Below, piece after piece: positions 6,360 through 13,089 of a stretch of DNA of 15,853 nt. The DNA is taken from NCBI GenBank assembly GCA_900548515.1, contig URKU01000042.1:1-15853 (forward strand), written 5' to 3'. A program made the position numbers and the translations under genes. Positions within the stretch are counted from its first letter, which is position 1, and every line of letters begins with the position of its first letter. The notes under the pieces are model-generated. The model saw only the letters and a program-made list of their open reading frames with translations. It had not been told where the DNA came from and ran no database searches. The stretch comes from an uncultured Collinsella sp. (lineage in GTDB: Bacteria; Actinomycetota; Coriobacteriia; Coriobacteriales; Coriobacteriaceae).

Positions 6360-6550
6360 AAATCGAGGTCTAATTCTTTTCCGCGAAGTGAACGAGTGAA
6401 ATCGGACCCCCGAAACATCTGCATTTTTCACCAGCAAAACCGCAGGAAAAACTCGACAAAACCGCAGGAAACCGACTCCAGAAAGTGTCAACGCTTAAGG
6501 GGTCCAAAAAAGGTCGTTCACTTCTCGGGAAAAATATTAGACTGCGATTT
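6360..6550. repeat. imperfect inverted-repeat element, about 190 bp
   Basis: The left arm (6360-6410) and the reverse complement of the right arm (6499-6550) share the ordered blocks AAATCG, GTCTAAT, TTTTCC, AAGTGAACGA and GGACCCC over about 51 bp. The core holds a 15-bp direct repeat, CAAAACCGCAGGAAA (6435-6449 and 6457-6471). Frames crossing it look like random translation. It could be a non-autonomous MITE-like element or a large structured regulatory unit. No transposase or clear target-site duplication was identified. Confidence 0.7.
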
Positions 6551-6559
6551 CCACCACCC

Positions 6560-6600
6560 CCGCAATGTGACAAAGGGACAGTCCCTTTGTCACATTGCGG
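6560..6600. repeat. perfect palindrome with 20-bp arms (REP-like)
   Basis: Two perfectly complementary 20-bp arms (6560-6579 and 6581-6600) flank one unpaired base. The core reads GTGACAAAGGGAC on one side and GTCCCTTTGTCAC on the other. It lies 9 bp past the stop of the second ABC gene and may protect or end that transcript, but no T-run follows. It resembles REP/BIME-type repeats mobilised by RAYT transposases in other bacteria; none is encoded here. Confidence 0.8.
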
Positions 6601-6609
6601 ATGCCTTCA

Positions 6610-8367
6610 TCAGATCTGCCAGGCAACCGCTTCCTTTTGCAGCGCAACCATGCGGGCGAATTCTCCACCTGCCGCCTTGAGCTGCGCCGGAGTGCCCTGC
6701 TCGGCAACCACGCCATCCTTGAGCACGACGATATTGTCGGCATTTTCCACCGTGCGCATGCGATGGGCGATCACAATGACCGTTTTGCCGGCGAGCAAAC
6801 GTGAAAGTGCCTGTTGCACCACGGTCTCATTCTCCACGTCCAAGCTCGCCGTCGCCTCGTCCAACAGCACGATGGGCGCATCTTTGAGCAGCGCGCGGGC
6901 GATGGAGATGCGCTGGCGCTCGCCACCGGAGAGTTTGGAGCCGTTCTCGCCGATCATGGTGTCGTAGCCCTGCGGCATGCGGTTCACGAACTCGTCGCAG
7001 TTGGCGGCACGCGCGGCCGCAAGCACTTCCTCATCGGTGGCATCACGACGCCCGAGGCGGATGTTTCCCATCACCGTGTCGTCAAAGAGCAGCACGTCTT
7101 GGAACACAATGGCGTAGTCGCGCAGCAGCACCTCGGGATCAACGCCCGCAACATCCACGCCACCCACGGTGACCGTGCCTTCGGTGGCATCCCAAAAGCG
7201 CGCGGCCAGGCGGCTCACCGTAGACTTACCGGAACCCGAAGGACCGACCAGCGCCGTAACTTCGCCTTCCTTGGCGGTAAAGCTCACATCGGTAAGAACT
7301 TTCTCGCCGGCACGGCCGTCCTCGCCCGCACCATAGCCAAATGCCACGTGATCGAACACCACATCGTGGCCCACGGGCTCAAATTTCTCGCTGCCCCGCG
7401 CCACAGGCTCTTCCATGATGGAATGCATGCGCTTGGCAGACGACTCGGCGGCAAACAGCTCGGACATTAACATTAACGCTTGGTCAAAGGGTGCATAGAT
7501 ACGGCTCACCATAAGCAGGAAGGCAAACATCACCAAAAAGTCGACCTGCCCGGAGGCGACCATCGCGGCACCCGTGACCAGCGTGGTGGCAATGCCCAGA
7601 CGCAGGATGGCAAAGGCGGAGTTAACCAAAAGCCCGTTAGCGAGCTCGCCCTTGGTGGTCTCGCGCTCCTCGGCATCGATCACGGCGTTGAGTCCCTCAA
7701 GATAATGGGCCTCCTGGTTGGTGGCGCGGATCTCGCGAACGCAGTCGAGCGTCTCTTGAATTGCCTCGGTAACCTTGACCTTCTCGGCACGCACGCGGTC
7801 GAACACCGGAGTCATGGGGCCGCGTGTTAGATACAGCACGGCAAAGGCCACGGGAACGCTCCAAAACGCCGCGATCGCCAGCTGCCAGCAAAAGAACAGC
7901 GACGCCACGAACACAATGGCGCTTGCGATGATGGCACCCCAAAGCTCTCCCAGCACGTGGCTGTAGGCGTGCTCCATGGCCTGGACGTCGCCCATGATGG
8001 TCTCGGTTAAATCGGCCAGATCACGACGGCCGAAAAACGACAACGGCAGTTTGCGCAAGCGCTCGGCAATCCCCATGCGCTGCTTGCCGCACTCCTCGTA
8101 AAAGATGCAGTAGGTGTAGTAATACTGCTGCCAGTTAGAGGCAAAGAGCAACACAAAAAAGACCAGGAGGCCGCCCACGATCGGCAGGGCATCCGGCAGG
8201 TCGGCACCGGTGACGAGATGCTCGACAAAGCCGGCCATGACCAGGAACAAAAAGCCCATGCCGGCCATGGTCACAAGATTGGTGAGCGTGGTCCAGAAAA
8301 TGCCGCGTTTTACGCCGGCGACGCCTTTATCGGATAGGAAATACTTCTTTTGGAATGAGGCGAACAT
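6610..8367 (-). CDS. ABC transporter, fused permease-ATPase (second subunit)
   Basis: A 585-residue ABC half-transporter of the type I exporter fold. The N-terminal about 320 residues hold the membrane domain with hydrophobic segments near 24-46, 62-76, 143-160, 165-180, 252-272 and 276-290. The nucleotide-binding domain follows with Walker A GPSGSGKST (375-383), signature LSGGE (479-483), Walker B IVLLDE (499-504, Glu504) and the His switch (His535 in AHR). The ATPase site is complete. The ATG immediately follows the TAA of the first ABC gene with GGGAGG upstream inside that gene, so the two are translationally coupled and almost surely form a heterodimer. Substrate and direction are not readable from the protein alone; the AraC neighbour suggests a metallophore-type role. 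Confidence 0.93.
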   Translation of the reverse strand: MFASFQKKYFLSDKGVAGVKRGIFWTTLTNLVTMAGMGFLFLVMAGFVEHLVTGADLPDALPIVGGLLVFFVLLFASNWQQYYYTYCIFYEECGKQRMGIAERLRKLPLSFFGRRDLADLTETIMGDVQAMEHAYSHVLGELWGAIIASAIVFVASLFFCWQLAIAAFWSVPVAFAVLYLTRGPMTPVFDRVRAEKVKVTEAIQETLDCVREIRATNQEAHYLEGLNAVIDAEERETTKGELANGLLVNSAFAILRLGIATTLVTGAAMVASGQVDFLVMFAFLLMVSRIYAPFDQALMLMSELFAAESSAKRMHSIMEEPVARGSEKFEPVGHDVVFDHVAFGYGAGEDGRAGEKVLTDVSFTAKEGEVTALVGPSGSGKSTVSRLAARFWDATEGTVTVGGVDVAGVDPEVLLRDYAIVFQDVLLFDDTVMGNIRLGRRDATDEEVLAAARAANCDEFVNRMPQGYDTMIGENGSKLSGGERQRISIARALLKDAPIVLLDEATASLDVENETVVQQALSRLLAGKTVIVIAHRMRTVENADNIVVLKDGVVAEQGTPAQLKAAGGEFARMVALQKEAVAWQI

Positions 8368-10191
8368 TTAGGCCTCGCCTCCCTTCGCCACCGCGACATC
8401 CGCGGCAGCAGTGATCTTCCAGCTCGCGGCCTGTTCGTATTCGGCCCACATCTTGGCATACAGACCCTCTTGGGACAGCAACTCGGCATGAGTACCCGAC
8501 TCCTGCACGCTGCCCTGGTTGAGCACCACGATTTGGTCTGCGCCCACTACAGTCGAGAGTCGGTGCGCAATCATAATGACCGTGCGACCCGCCGCCAGCT
8601 TGCTAAAGGCGCGCTGGATGAGTGCCTCGTTCTCGGGATCGGCAAACGCCGTGGCCTCATCGAGCACCACGATAGGTGCGTCCTTAAGGATCGCGCGGGC
8701 GAGTGCCACGCGCTGGACCTCGCCGCCCGAAAGATATGCTCCGCCGGCACCGAGCATGGTATTGATGCCCTGTGGGAGCTTGGCCACAATGTCGTCGCAC
8801 TGAGCTGCGGAGAGGGCCGCACGCACTTCGTCGTCAGTGGCCGTAGGCTTGGAGGCGCGCACGTTATCGGCAAGTGTTTGCCGGAACAGCTGGTTGGTCT
8901 GGAACACGAAGGCAACCTGGTCCATAAGCTCGTGCGGATCCATATCGCGAACGTCCACACCGCCCACGAGTACGCGGCCCGAAGAGACATCCCAAAAACG
9001 AGGAATCAGGCTTGCGCAGGTTGACTTGCCGCCACCCGAAGGACCCACCAGAGCGAGGGTGCTACCAGCTGGAACGCTAAAACTTACATGGCTAACGGCA
9101 GGTGCTTCGGCACCCTCGTACGTAAAGTTCACGTCCTCAAATCGCACGTCGCCGCCGGCAGGGTGCTTGGGTTGGGCGGGCACGGAGAGCTGCTTGGAAT
9201 CCATGACGCTTCGAATACGAGCCAGCGAATCGGCACTCATCTGAGAGGCCTCGCCCACAAACATGAGCTTGGTCATGGCCGTCGGCACCACGGCCGAAAA
9301 GATCGCGTAAAACGTGAAGTTGGCCATAAAGTGCGCGAAGTCCGTCTCGCCCGGCGCCAACAGCAATGCCACGGGCAAGAGAAATGCCACAAGGCCATTG
9401 AGCGCGGTAAGGTTGAGCACCTGCGGACCTCGGCAGAACGTGCCCGCATAGTTTTGCGCCATGTCGGCGTATTCGGCGATCGCGTCGTGGAAAGCCTTAA
9501 AGGAGTAGACCGTCTGCTGAAACACCTTGACCACGGGAATACCGCGTACGTATTCGGTGCCGGTCTTGTTCATCTTGACCAGCGCTCCCATGTAGGCCTT
9601 CATGAACTCGGCGCCTTTGCCGCTCATCATGGTGGCCATGGCGCCAAACGAAACGACGACCGAGATAAGGCATGCCGCCCCCAAACGCCAATCGAGCGCG
9701 AAAAGCAGCACGAGCAGGCCTGCGACCATGGCGGTGGCGCCGGCGATATCGGGCAGCATGTGTGCGAGCAAAGTCTCGGTGGAGGCGGCGCATCCGTCTA
9801 CAACACGGCGCAGCTCACCGGTGGCGTGCGTGTCAAAGTAGCCAAGCGGCAGCTTAAGCAGGTGCTCGCTCGTGGCCTTGCGGATGTTAGACGCGCAGCG
9901 AAACGCAGACAGGTGCGTGCACATAAGCCCCACGAAATAAACTACGATGCTTGCCAGGGCAAAACCCACGGCCCACCAGCCATACATCGCGATATCGGTG
10001 GCTTCGCTCCAGTTAGGCGCCACAGCGATAAGATCTCGCGCGACAAACCAGATGCACACGTACGGGCCAAAGCTCAGCAGCTGCGAGAGCGCCGAGAGAG
10101 CCATGCCCAAATAAGTTAGGAATTTACGGTCGCCGGCATACGCGAGCAACTCGCCGATACCGACGCCTTCCCTTTTTGATCCCTTTGCCAT
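8368..10191 (-). CDS. ABC transporter, fused permease-ATPase (first subunit)
   Basis: A 607-residue ABC half-transporter, partner of the next gene. The membrane domain spans about residues 20-320, with hydrophobic stretches near 25-50, 68-92, 150-185 and 262-305. The ATPase domain has Walker A GPSGGGKST (383-391), signature LSGGE (487-491), Walker B IVVLDE (507-512, Glu512) and His543. The Walker B continuation DEATAFADPENE is, from memory, typical of the YbtPQ/IrtAB-like subgroup associated with siderophore import; this is not search-verified. The start is the ATG at 10189-10191 with AAGGGA upstream; a TTG 12 codons earlier is less likely. It is first in the operon and divergent from the AraC gene. 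Heterodimeric transport of an iron chelator or a peptide-like compound is the best guess. Confidence 0.92.
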   Translation of the reverse strand: MAKGSKREGVGIGELLAYAGDRKFLTYLGMALSALSQLLSFGPYVCIWFVARDLIAVAPNWSEATDIAMYGWWAVGFALASIVVYFVGLMCTHLSAFRCASNIRKATSEHLLKLPLGYFDTHATGELRRVVDGCAASTETLLAHMLPDIAGATAMVAGLLVLLFALDWRLGAACLISVVVSFGAMATMMSGKGAEFMKAYMGALVKMNKTGTEYVRGIPVVKVFQQTVYSFKAFHDAIAEYADMAQNYAGTFCRGPQVLNLTALNGLVAFLLPVALLLAPGETDFAHFMANFTFYAIFSAVVPTAMTKLMFVGEASQMSADSLARIRSVMDSKQLSVPAQPKHPAGGDVRFEDVNFTYEGAEAPAVSHVSFSVPAGSTLALVGPSGGGKSTCASLIPRFWDVSSGRVLVGGVDVRDMDPHELMDQVAFVFQTNQLFRQTLADNVRASKPTATDDEVRAALSAAQCDDIVAKLPQGINTMLGAGGAYLSGGEVQRVALARAILKDAPIVVLDEATAFADPENEALIQRAFSKLAAGRTVIMIAHRLSTVVGADQIVVLNQGSVQESGTHAELLSQEGLYAKMWAEYEQAASWKITAAADVAVAKGGEA

Positions 10192-10311
10192 GAGGTTCCC
10201 TTCTGACGGCTTGAGAGTTAACCTCAATCAACTTATCATTGATATGTTAGTCAAGGCTCACAATCGAGCCAGGCGTGGACGTTTTCGCAAAGGAAGGGGA
10301 CGCTTTCGAAA
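10192..10311. promoter_or_regulatory. divergent control region of ABC pair and AraC gene
   Basis: This 120-bp region holds both divergent promoters. It contains a perfect TATCA-T-TGATA palindrome (10234-10244) and a TTGAG...CTCAA dyad around GTTAAC (10211-10227). On the minus strand TTGACT is a candidate -35 for the ABC operon, but no good -10 is correctly spaced, which is compatible with activator dependence. The likely regulator is the adjacent AraC protein; an iron repressor site is possible but unproven. Confidence 0.5.
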
Positions 10312-11310
10312 ATGCATCGGGCCGCGACCAACATAACCAAGCTCTACGCGCCGCAGTTTGAGCAGTTTGGCCTGGAGCTTTCCGGCAAGGGCGCCGTCTT
10401 TACCGGCGAGGTGGCAAACGATCGGGCGCACGGACGCGCATGGATCATGCCCCTCTCCCCCACCTGCATCGTCATGGAGCATTTCATCACCCCGACGCAC
10501 GATATGTACCTGGCCGAATACACACCCGAGCCATACGCCTGCGTGAGCCAAATCAGCAGCGCCACGCTCACCTGCATGCCCGAGATAGGCATAACACCCG
10601 CAAACCTCAAGCCGTTGCGCGGGTCGTGGCCGAGCAATGCAATTTGTAGTTTTATCCAGGATACCTGCGGAAACGAGCTCAGTCCGTTATACGCCGGACA
10701 GCTCTATCACTCGCGCTCGGTGTTATTCCTACCGAGATACTTCGACGATTTCGAACGCCGCTACCCCGGCGAATTCGCTGGGCTTTTTGACGCCTTTGCC
10801 GAGTCGTGGGGCGAAGAAGCGCTATCGGCGATCGATCGGACACTCTGCCGTCTCGATGAGACGCGCGCTCGTGTCACGGGCGGGCATCTTTACATGAAGG
10901 GTACCGTAGAGACCATGGTTGCCGAGCTGGCGTACGCGCGAACAGCCCACAAGCAGGCACGTCAGGCCGAAGGGACACAGGCCGCTCTGGACATTGTCGA
11001 AGAAGCGATCCTGGCTGTCGAGCGCGCCCTTGACGAGGGGCGTCGCATCGGCGTGGACGAGGTCGCCGAGCGGCTCTACACAAGCCGCTCCAAACTCTGC
11101 GCCACCTTTAAAGTCCAGACGGGCGAATCACTGGGCTCCTATATGCGGAGGCATCGTATGGAACGCGCGCAGGACCTTTTGGCCGACAGCCCCCTTTCGA
11201 TAGCTCAAGTAGCCGAGCGACTCGGCTATCCCCAACAGGCGGCCTTCGCCCAAGCGTTCAAACAATACACCGGCATGACACCCACGGCTTGGCGAAGCAA
11301 GCACCGCTAA
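10312..11310 (+). CDS. AraC-family transcriptional regulator
   Basis: A 332-residue DNA-binding regulator. The C-terminal about 95 residues carry the two helix-turn-helix units of AraC/XylS proteins: VDEVAERLYTSRSKLCATFK (248-267) and SIAQVAERLGYPQQAAFAQA (296-315), followed by the typical TGMTPTAWR close. The N-terminal about 220 residues form a presumed ligand or sensor domain with several Cys (52, 77, 88, 112, 119) and no recognised fold. The ATG is preceded by GGAAGGGG at a slightly long spacing. It is divergent from the ABC pair and shares its control region, so it probably controls that operon, as YbtA-type AraC proteins control siderophore transport. The ligand is unknown. Confidence 0.9.
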   Translation: MHRAATNITKLYAPQFEQFGLELSGKGAVFTGEVANDRAHGRAWIMPLSPTCIVMEHFITPTHDMYLAEYTPEPYACVSQISSATLTCMPEIGITPANLKPLRGSWPSNAICSFIQDTCGNELSPLYAGQLYHSRSVLFLPRYFDDFERRYPGEFAGLFDAFAESWGEEALSAIDRTLCRLDETRARVTGGHLYMKGTVETMVAELAYARTAHKQARQAEGTQAALDIVEEAILAVERALDEGRRIGVDEVAERLYTSRSKLCATFKVQTGESLGSYMRRHRMERAQDLLADSPLSIAQVAERLGYPQQAAFAQAFKQYTGMTPTAWRSKHR

Positions 11311-11375
11311 GGTCCAAGCTCCTTGGCCGTTACGGAGCGATTTAATTAGCCGCCGCCCATCAGCTCGCCCAGGAT

Positions 11376-12740
11376 CTAAACGTCAAGATGTGCACAATCA
11401 AGCGCCTTTTTGATAAGAGGGGCAGATCGATCAGCCAAATACAACGGAATGTTGAGCACCCCGTCGTCGAGCTTTAGGTTCTTAAGTGAGTAGCGGACCC
11501 TCAGTGGAGTCGTCTCCGCATGCTTGTCGGCATAGTGCTTAAGGCTCTTGGAATGAACGACCTCTCCCGATTTGACCTCGACGGGAACGATTTCGTTTCC
11601 GACTTGAATCAAAAAATCGACTTCGTGTTTCGGCTTCTCGTTTGTCCAATAGCGCGGAGCGACATCCAGCTGCAGAAGCAATGCCTGAAGCACATAGTTC
11701 TCGGCAAACGAACCTTTGAACTCGGAAAATAGCGCATCCGAGATGGCAAAAGCGGACGCATCCAGCCTTGCCATGCGGCGCAGCAAACCGACATCAAGAC
11801 AGTAGACTTTAAATGCCTTGAGGTCATCGTATGCAGAGAGCGGCACGCCACCGGCAGCATTAAGGCGAACCGCCGTGATGAGCCCAGCATCGGCAAGCCA
11901 TTCCAGAGCATCCTCGTATTCTCGAGCACGAGCCCCCTCGCGCACCGCACCCCAAACGAACTTTTTATTCTCGCGCGCCAACTGAGTTGGAATCGAGTTC
12001 CATATTTGCGAAAGCTTGGCGAACTGCGCACGGCCACCATGCTTGGCAAAATCGCGCTCGTAGGAATCCAAGAGATCGGACAACACCTTATCGACCTGAA
12101 CGATATCGCCCGTCTCCACCCACCGACCAAGAGCCTCTGGCATGCCGCCACATGCAAAATAACGACGAAGATGCTCGACGAGACGGATATGGAAGAAATC
12201 GGGCACTGTCTCGATCTGATCCAGGCCGCCAAGGTATTCGTCGTAGTTTGCAGCGCCCTCGGCTTTCAGAAACTCGGAAAAGCTCATAGGGTGCATCTCC
12301 ATGAACTCGACCTTTCCCACCGGAAAAGCGCTGGTCTCACGGGACAAACGAACGCCCAACAAAGACCCTGCGCATGCGACGTGATACTCGGGGGCCTCGT
12401 CACAGAAGTATTTAAGGGCGCCGACTGCAGAAGGACAATCCTGGATCTCATCAATAATAAGCAGCGTCTCGCCGGGATCGATAGGCTGTCCAAATGCCAG
12501 GGAAAGGTTTGAGATGATCCGCCGAGGATCGCGCGTACCTTCGAAAAACTGAGCGTACTCGCTCTGTACCCCAGGTGACGGTTCCTCGAGCGTCAGATAC
12601 ACAAAATTGCGGTACGAGGTTCGACCGAACTCCTTAAGCGCCCACGTCTTTCCAACCTGGCGCGCCCCCTTAAGGATAAGCGGCTTACGATATTCCGACG
12701 CTTTCCAAGCGTTAAGCTTGGCAATGATATCTCGCTGCAT
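11376..12740 (-). CDS. AAA_14/DUF4143 ATP-binding protein
   Basis: A 454-residue member of the widespread AAA_14-DUF4143 family (annotated as ATPase or archaeal-type ATPase), function unknown. Seen are Walker A GARQVGKT (25-32, Lys31), Walker B LLIIDE (93-98, Asp97 Glu98), and an AGS sensor-like motif (124-126). The C-terminal DUF4143 part ends with a PD-(D/E)xK-like pattern: E-x-D in HEVDFLIQ (372-379) and VEVKSG (387-392). The lone ATG start has GGGAGG eight bases upstream. It stands alone, convergent with the AraC gene and downstream of the gatB terminators. A 75-bp dyad precedes it. Family members are often patchily distributed accessory genes, and some have been proposed to be linked to defence or DNA processes; nothing here tests that. 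Confidence 0.88.
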   Translation of the reverse strand: MQRDIIAKLNAWKASEYRKPLILKGARQVGKTWALKEFGRTSYRNFVYLTLEEPSPGVQSEYAQFFEGTRDPRRIISNLSLAFGQPIDPGETLLIIDEIQDCPSAVGALKYFCDEAPEYHVACAGSLLGVRLSRETSAFPVGKVEFMEMHPMSFSEFLKAEGAANYDEYLGGLDQIETVPDFFHIRLVEHLRRYFACGGMPEALGRWVETGDIVQVDKVLSDLLDSYERDFAKHGGRAQFAKLSQIWNSIPTQLARENKKFVWGAVREGARAREYEDALEWLADAGLITAVRLNAAGGVPLSAYDDLKAFKVYCLDVGLLRRMARLDASAFAISDALFSEFKGSFAENYVLQALLLQLDVAPRYWTNEKPKHEVDFLIQVGNEIVPVEVKSGEVVHSKSLKHYADKHAETTPLRVRYSLKNLKLDDGVLNIPLYLADRSAPLIKKALDCAHLDV

Positions 12741-12759
12741 GACCGAACCTCCCGCAAAG

Positions 12760-12834
12760 AAACTTCCGTAAACGTGATATTTCCCACATTTTACCCTAGG
12801 TAAAACGTGACATTTATCACATTTACGGAAGTTT
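12760..12834. promoter_or_regulatory. 75-bp dyad upstream of the DUF4143 gene
   Basis: Two arms of about 36 bp, beginning AAACTTCCGTAAA on each strand (12760-12772 and complementary 12822-12834), meet at a CCTAGG centre. Conserved blocks in each arm are CTTCCGTAAA, GTGATA-type and TTTTACC. Smaller GTGA-N6-TCAC-type dyads are nested within. It ends 19 bp before the ATG, so it covers the probable promoter and is a candidate operator. Confidence 0.72.
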
Positions 12835-12866
12835 TAAGCTCATTTAGCCACACTTTCATCACATTC

Positions 12867-12897
12867 AAAAGACGGAGGCGCTACTTGCGCCTCCGTC
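12867..12897 (-). terminator. Rho-independent terminator after the gat genes
   Basis: An 11-bp perfect stem (GACGGAGGCGC at 12871-12881 with its complement at 12887-12897) and a five-base loop is followed by TTTTG on the minus strand. It is a second stop signal downstream of gatB. Confidence 0.75.
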
Positions 12898-12943
12898 ACC
12901 ATCTTTCTATCAGCCCGCCTGACCCGAACGGCCGAGTCGTCAC

Positions 12944-13086
12944 GGAACCCGGGAGCCCCGGCAGGGCGGGTGCTTGCTCAAAATGAGTTCCGCACGCAAA
13001 GAAGGCCACTTAATGTGGCCTTCGTCTTGCGCAGGACTGTTTGAAATTTTGAGGAAGCACCCGCCCTGCCGGGGCTCCCGGGTTCC
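12944..13086. repeat. 41-bp inverted repeat enclosing a terminator hairpin
   Basis: Arms 12944-12984 and 13046-13086 are inverted copies with one mismatch in 41 bp and 61 bp between them. The core carries a 9-bp hairpin GAAGGCCAC/GTGGCCTTC (13001-13023) followed by TTTG on the minus strand, which probably terminates gatB transcripts; further complementary bases extend that stem with a small bulge. The repeat begins 4 bp after the gatB stop. Its near-perfect long arms suggest a recently inserted MITE-like unit or strong selection for the fold. Confidence 0.85.
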
Positions 13087-13089
13087 CGC

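Noticed and set aside
6246..6680. Overlapping short frames on both strands in the 6250-6600 intergenic region
   Set aside because: They cross the inverted-repeat element and the palindrome and have no ribosome sites or motifs.
9088..10119. 343-codon plus-strand frame inside the first ABC gene
   Set aside because: It is a shadow of the ABC gene; the product is His/Arg/Gly-rich and featureless.
11311..11375. CCAAG/CTTGG hairpin after the AraC gene as terminator
   Set aside because: The stem is only 5 bp and there is no T-run.
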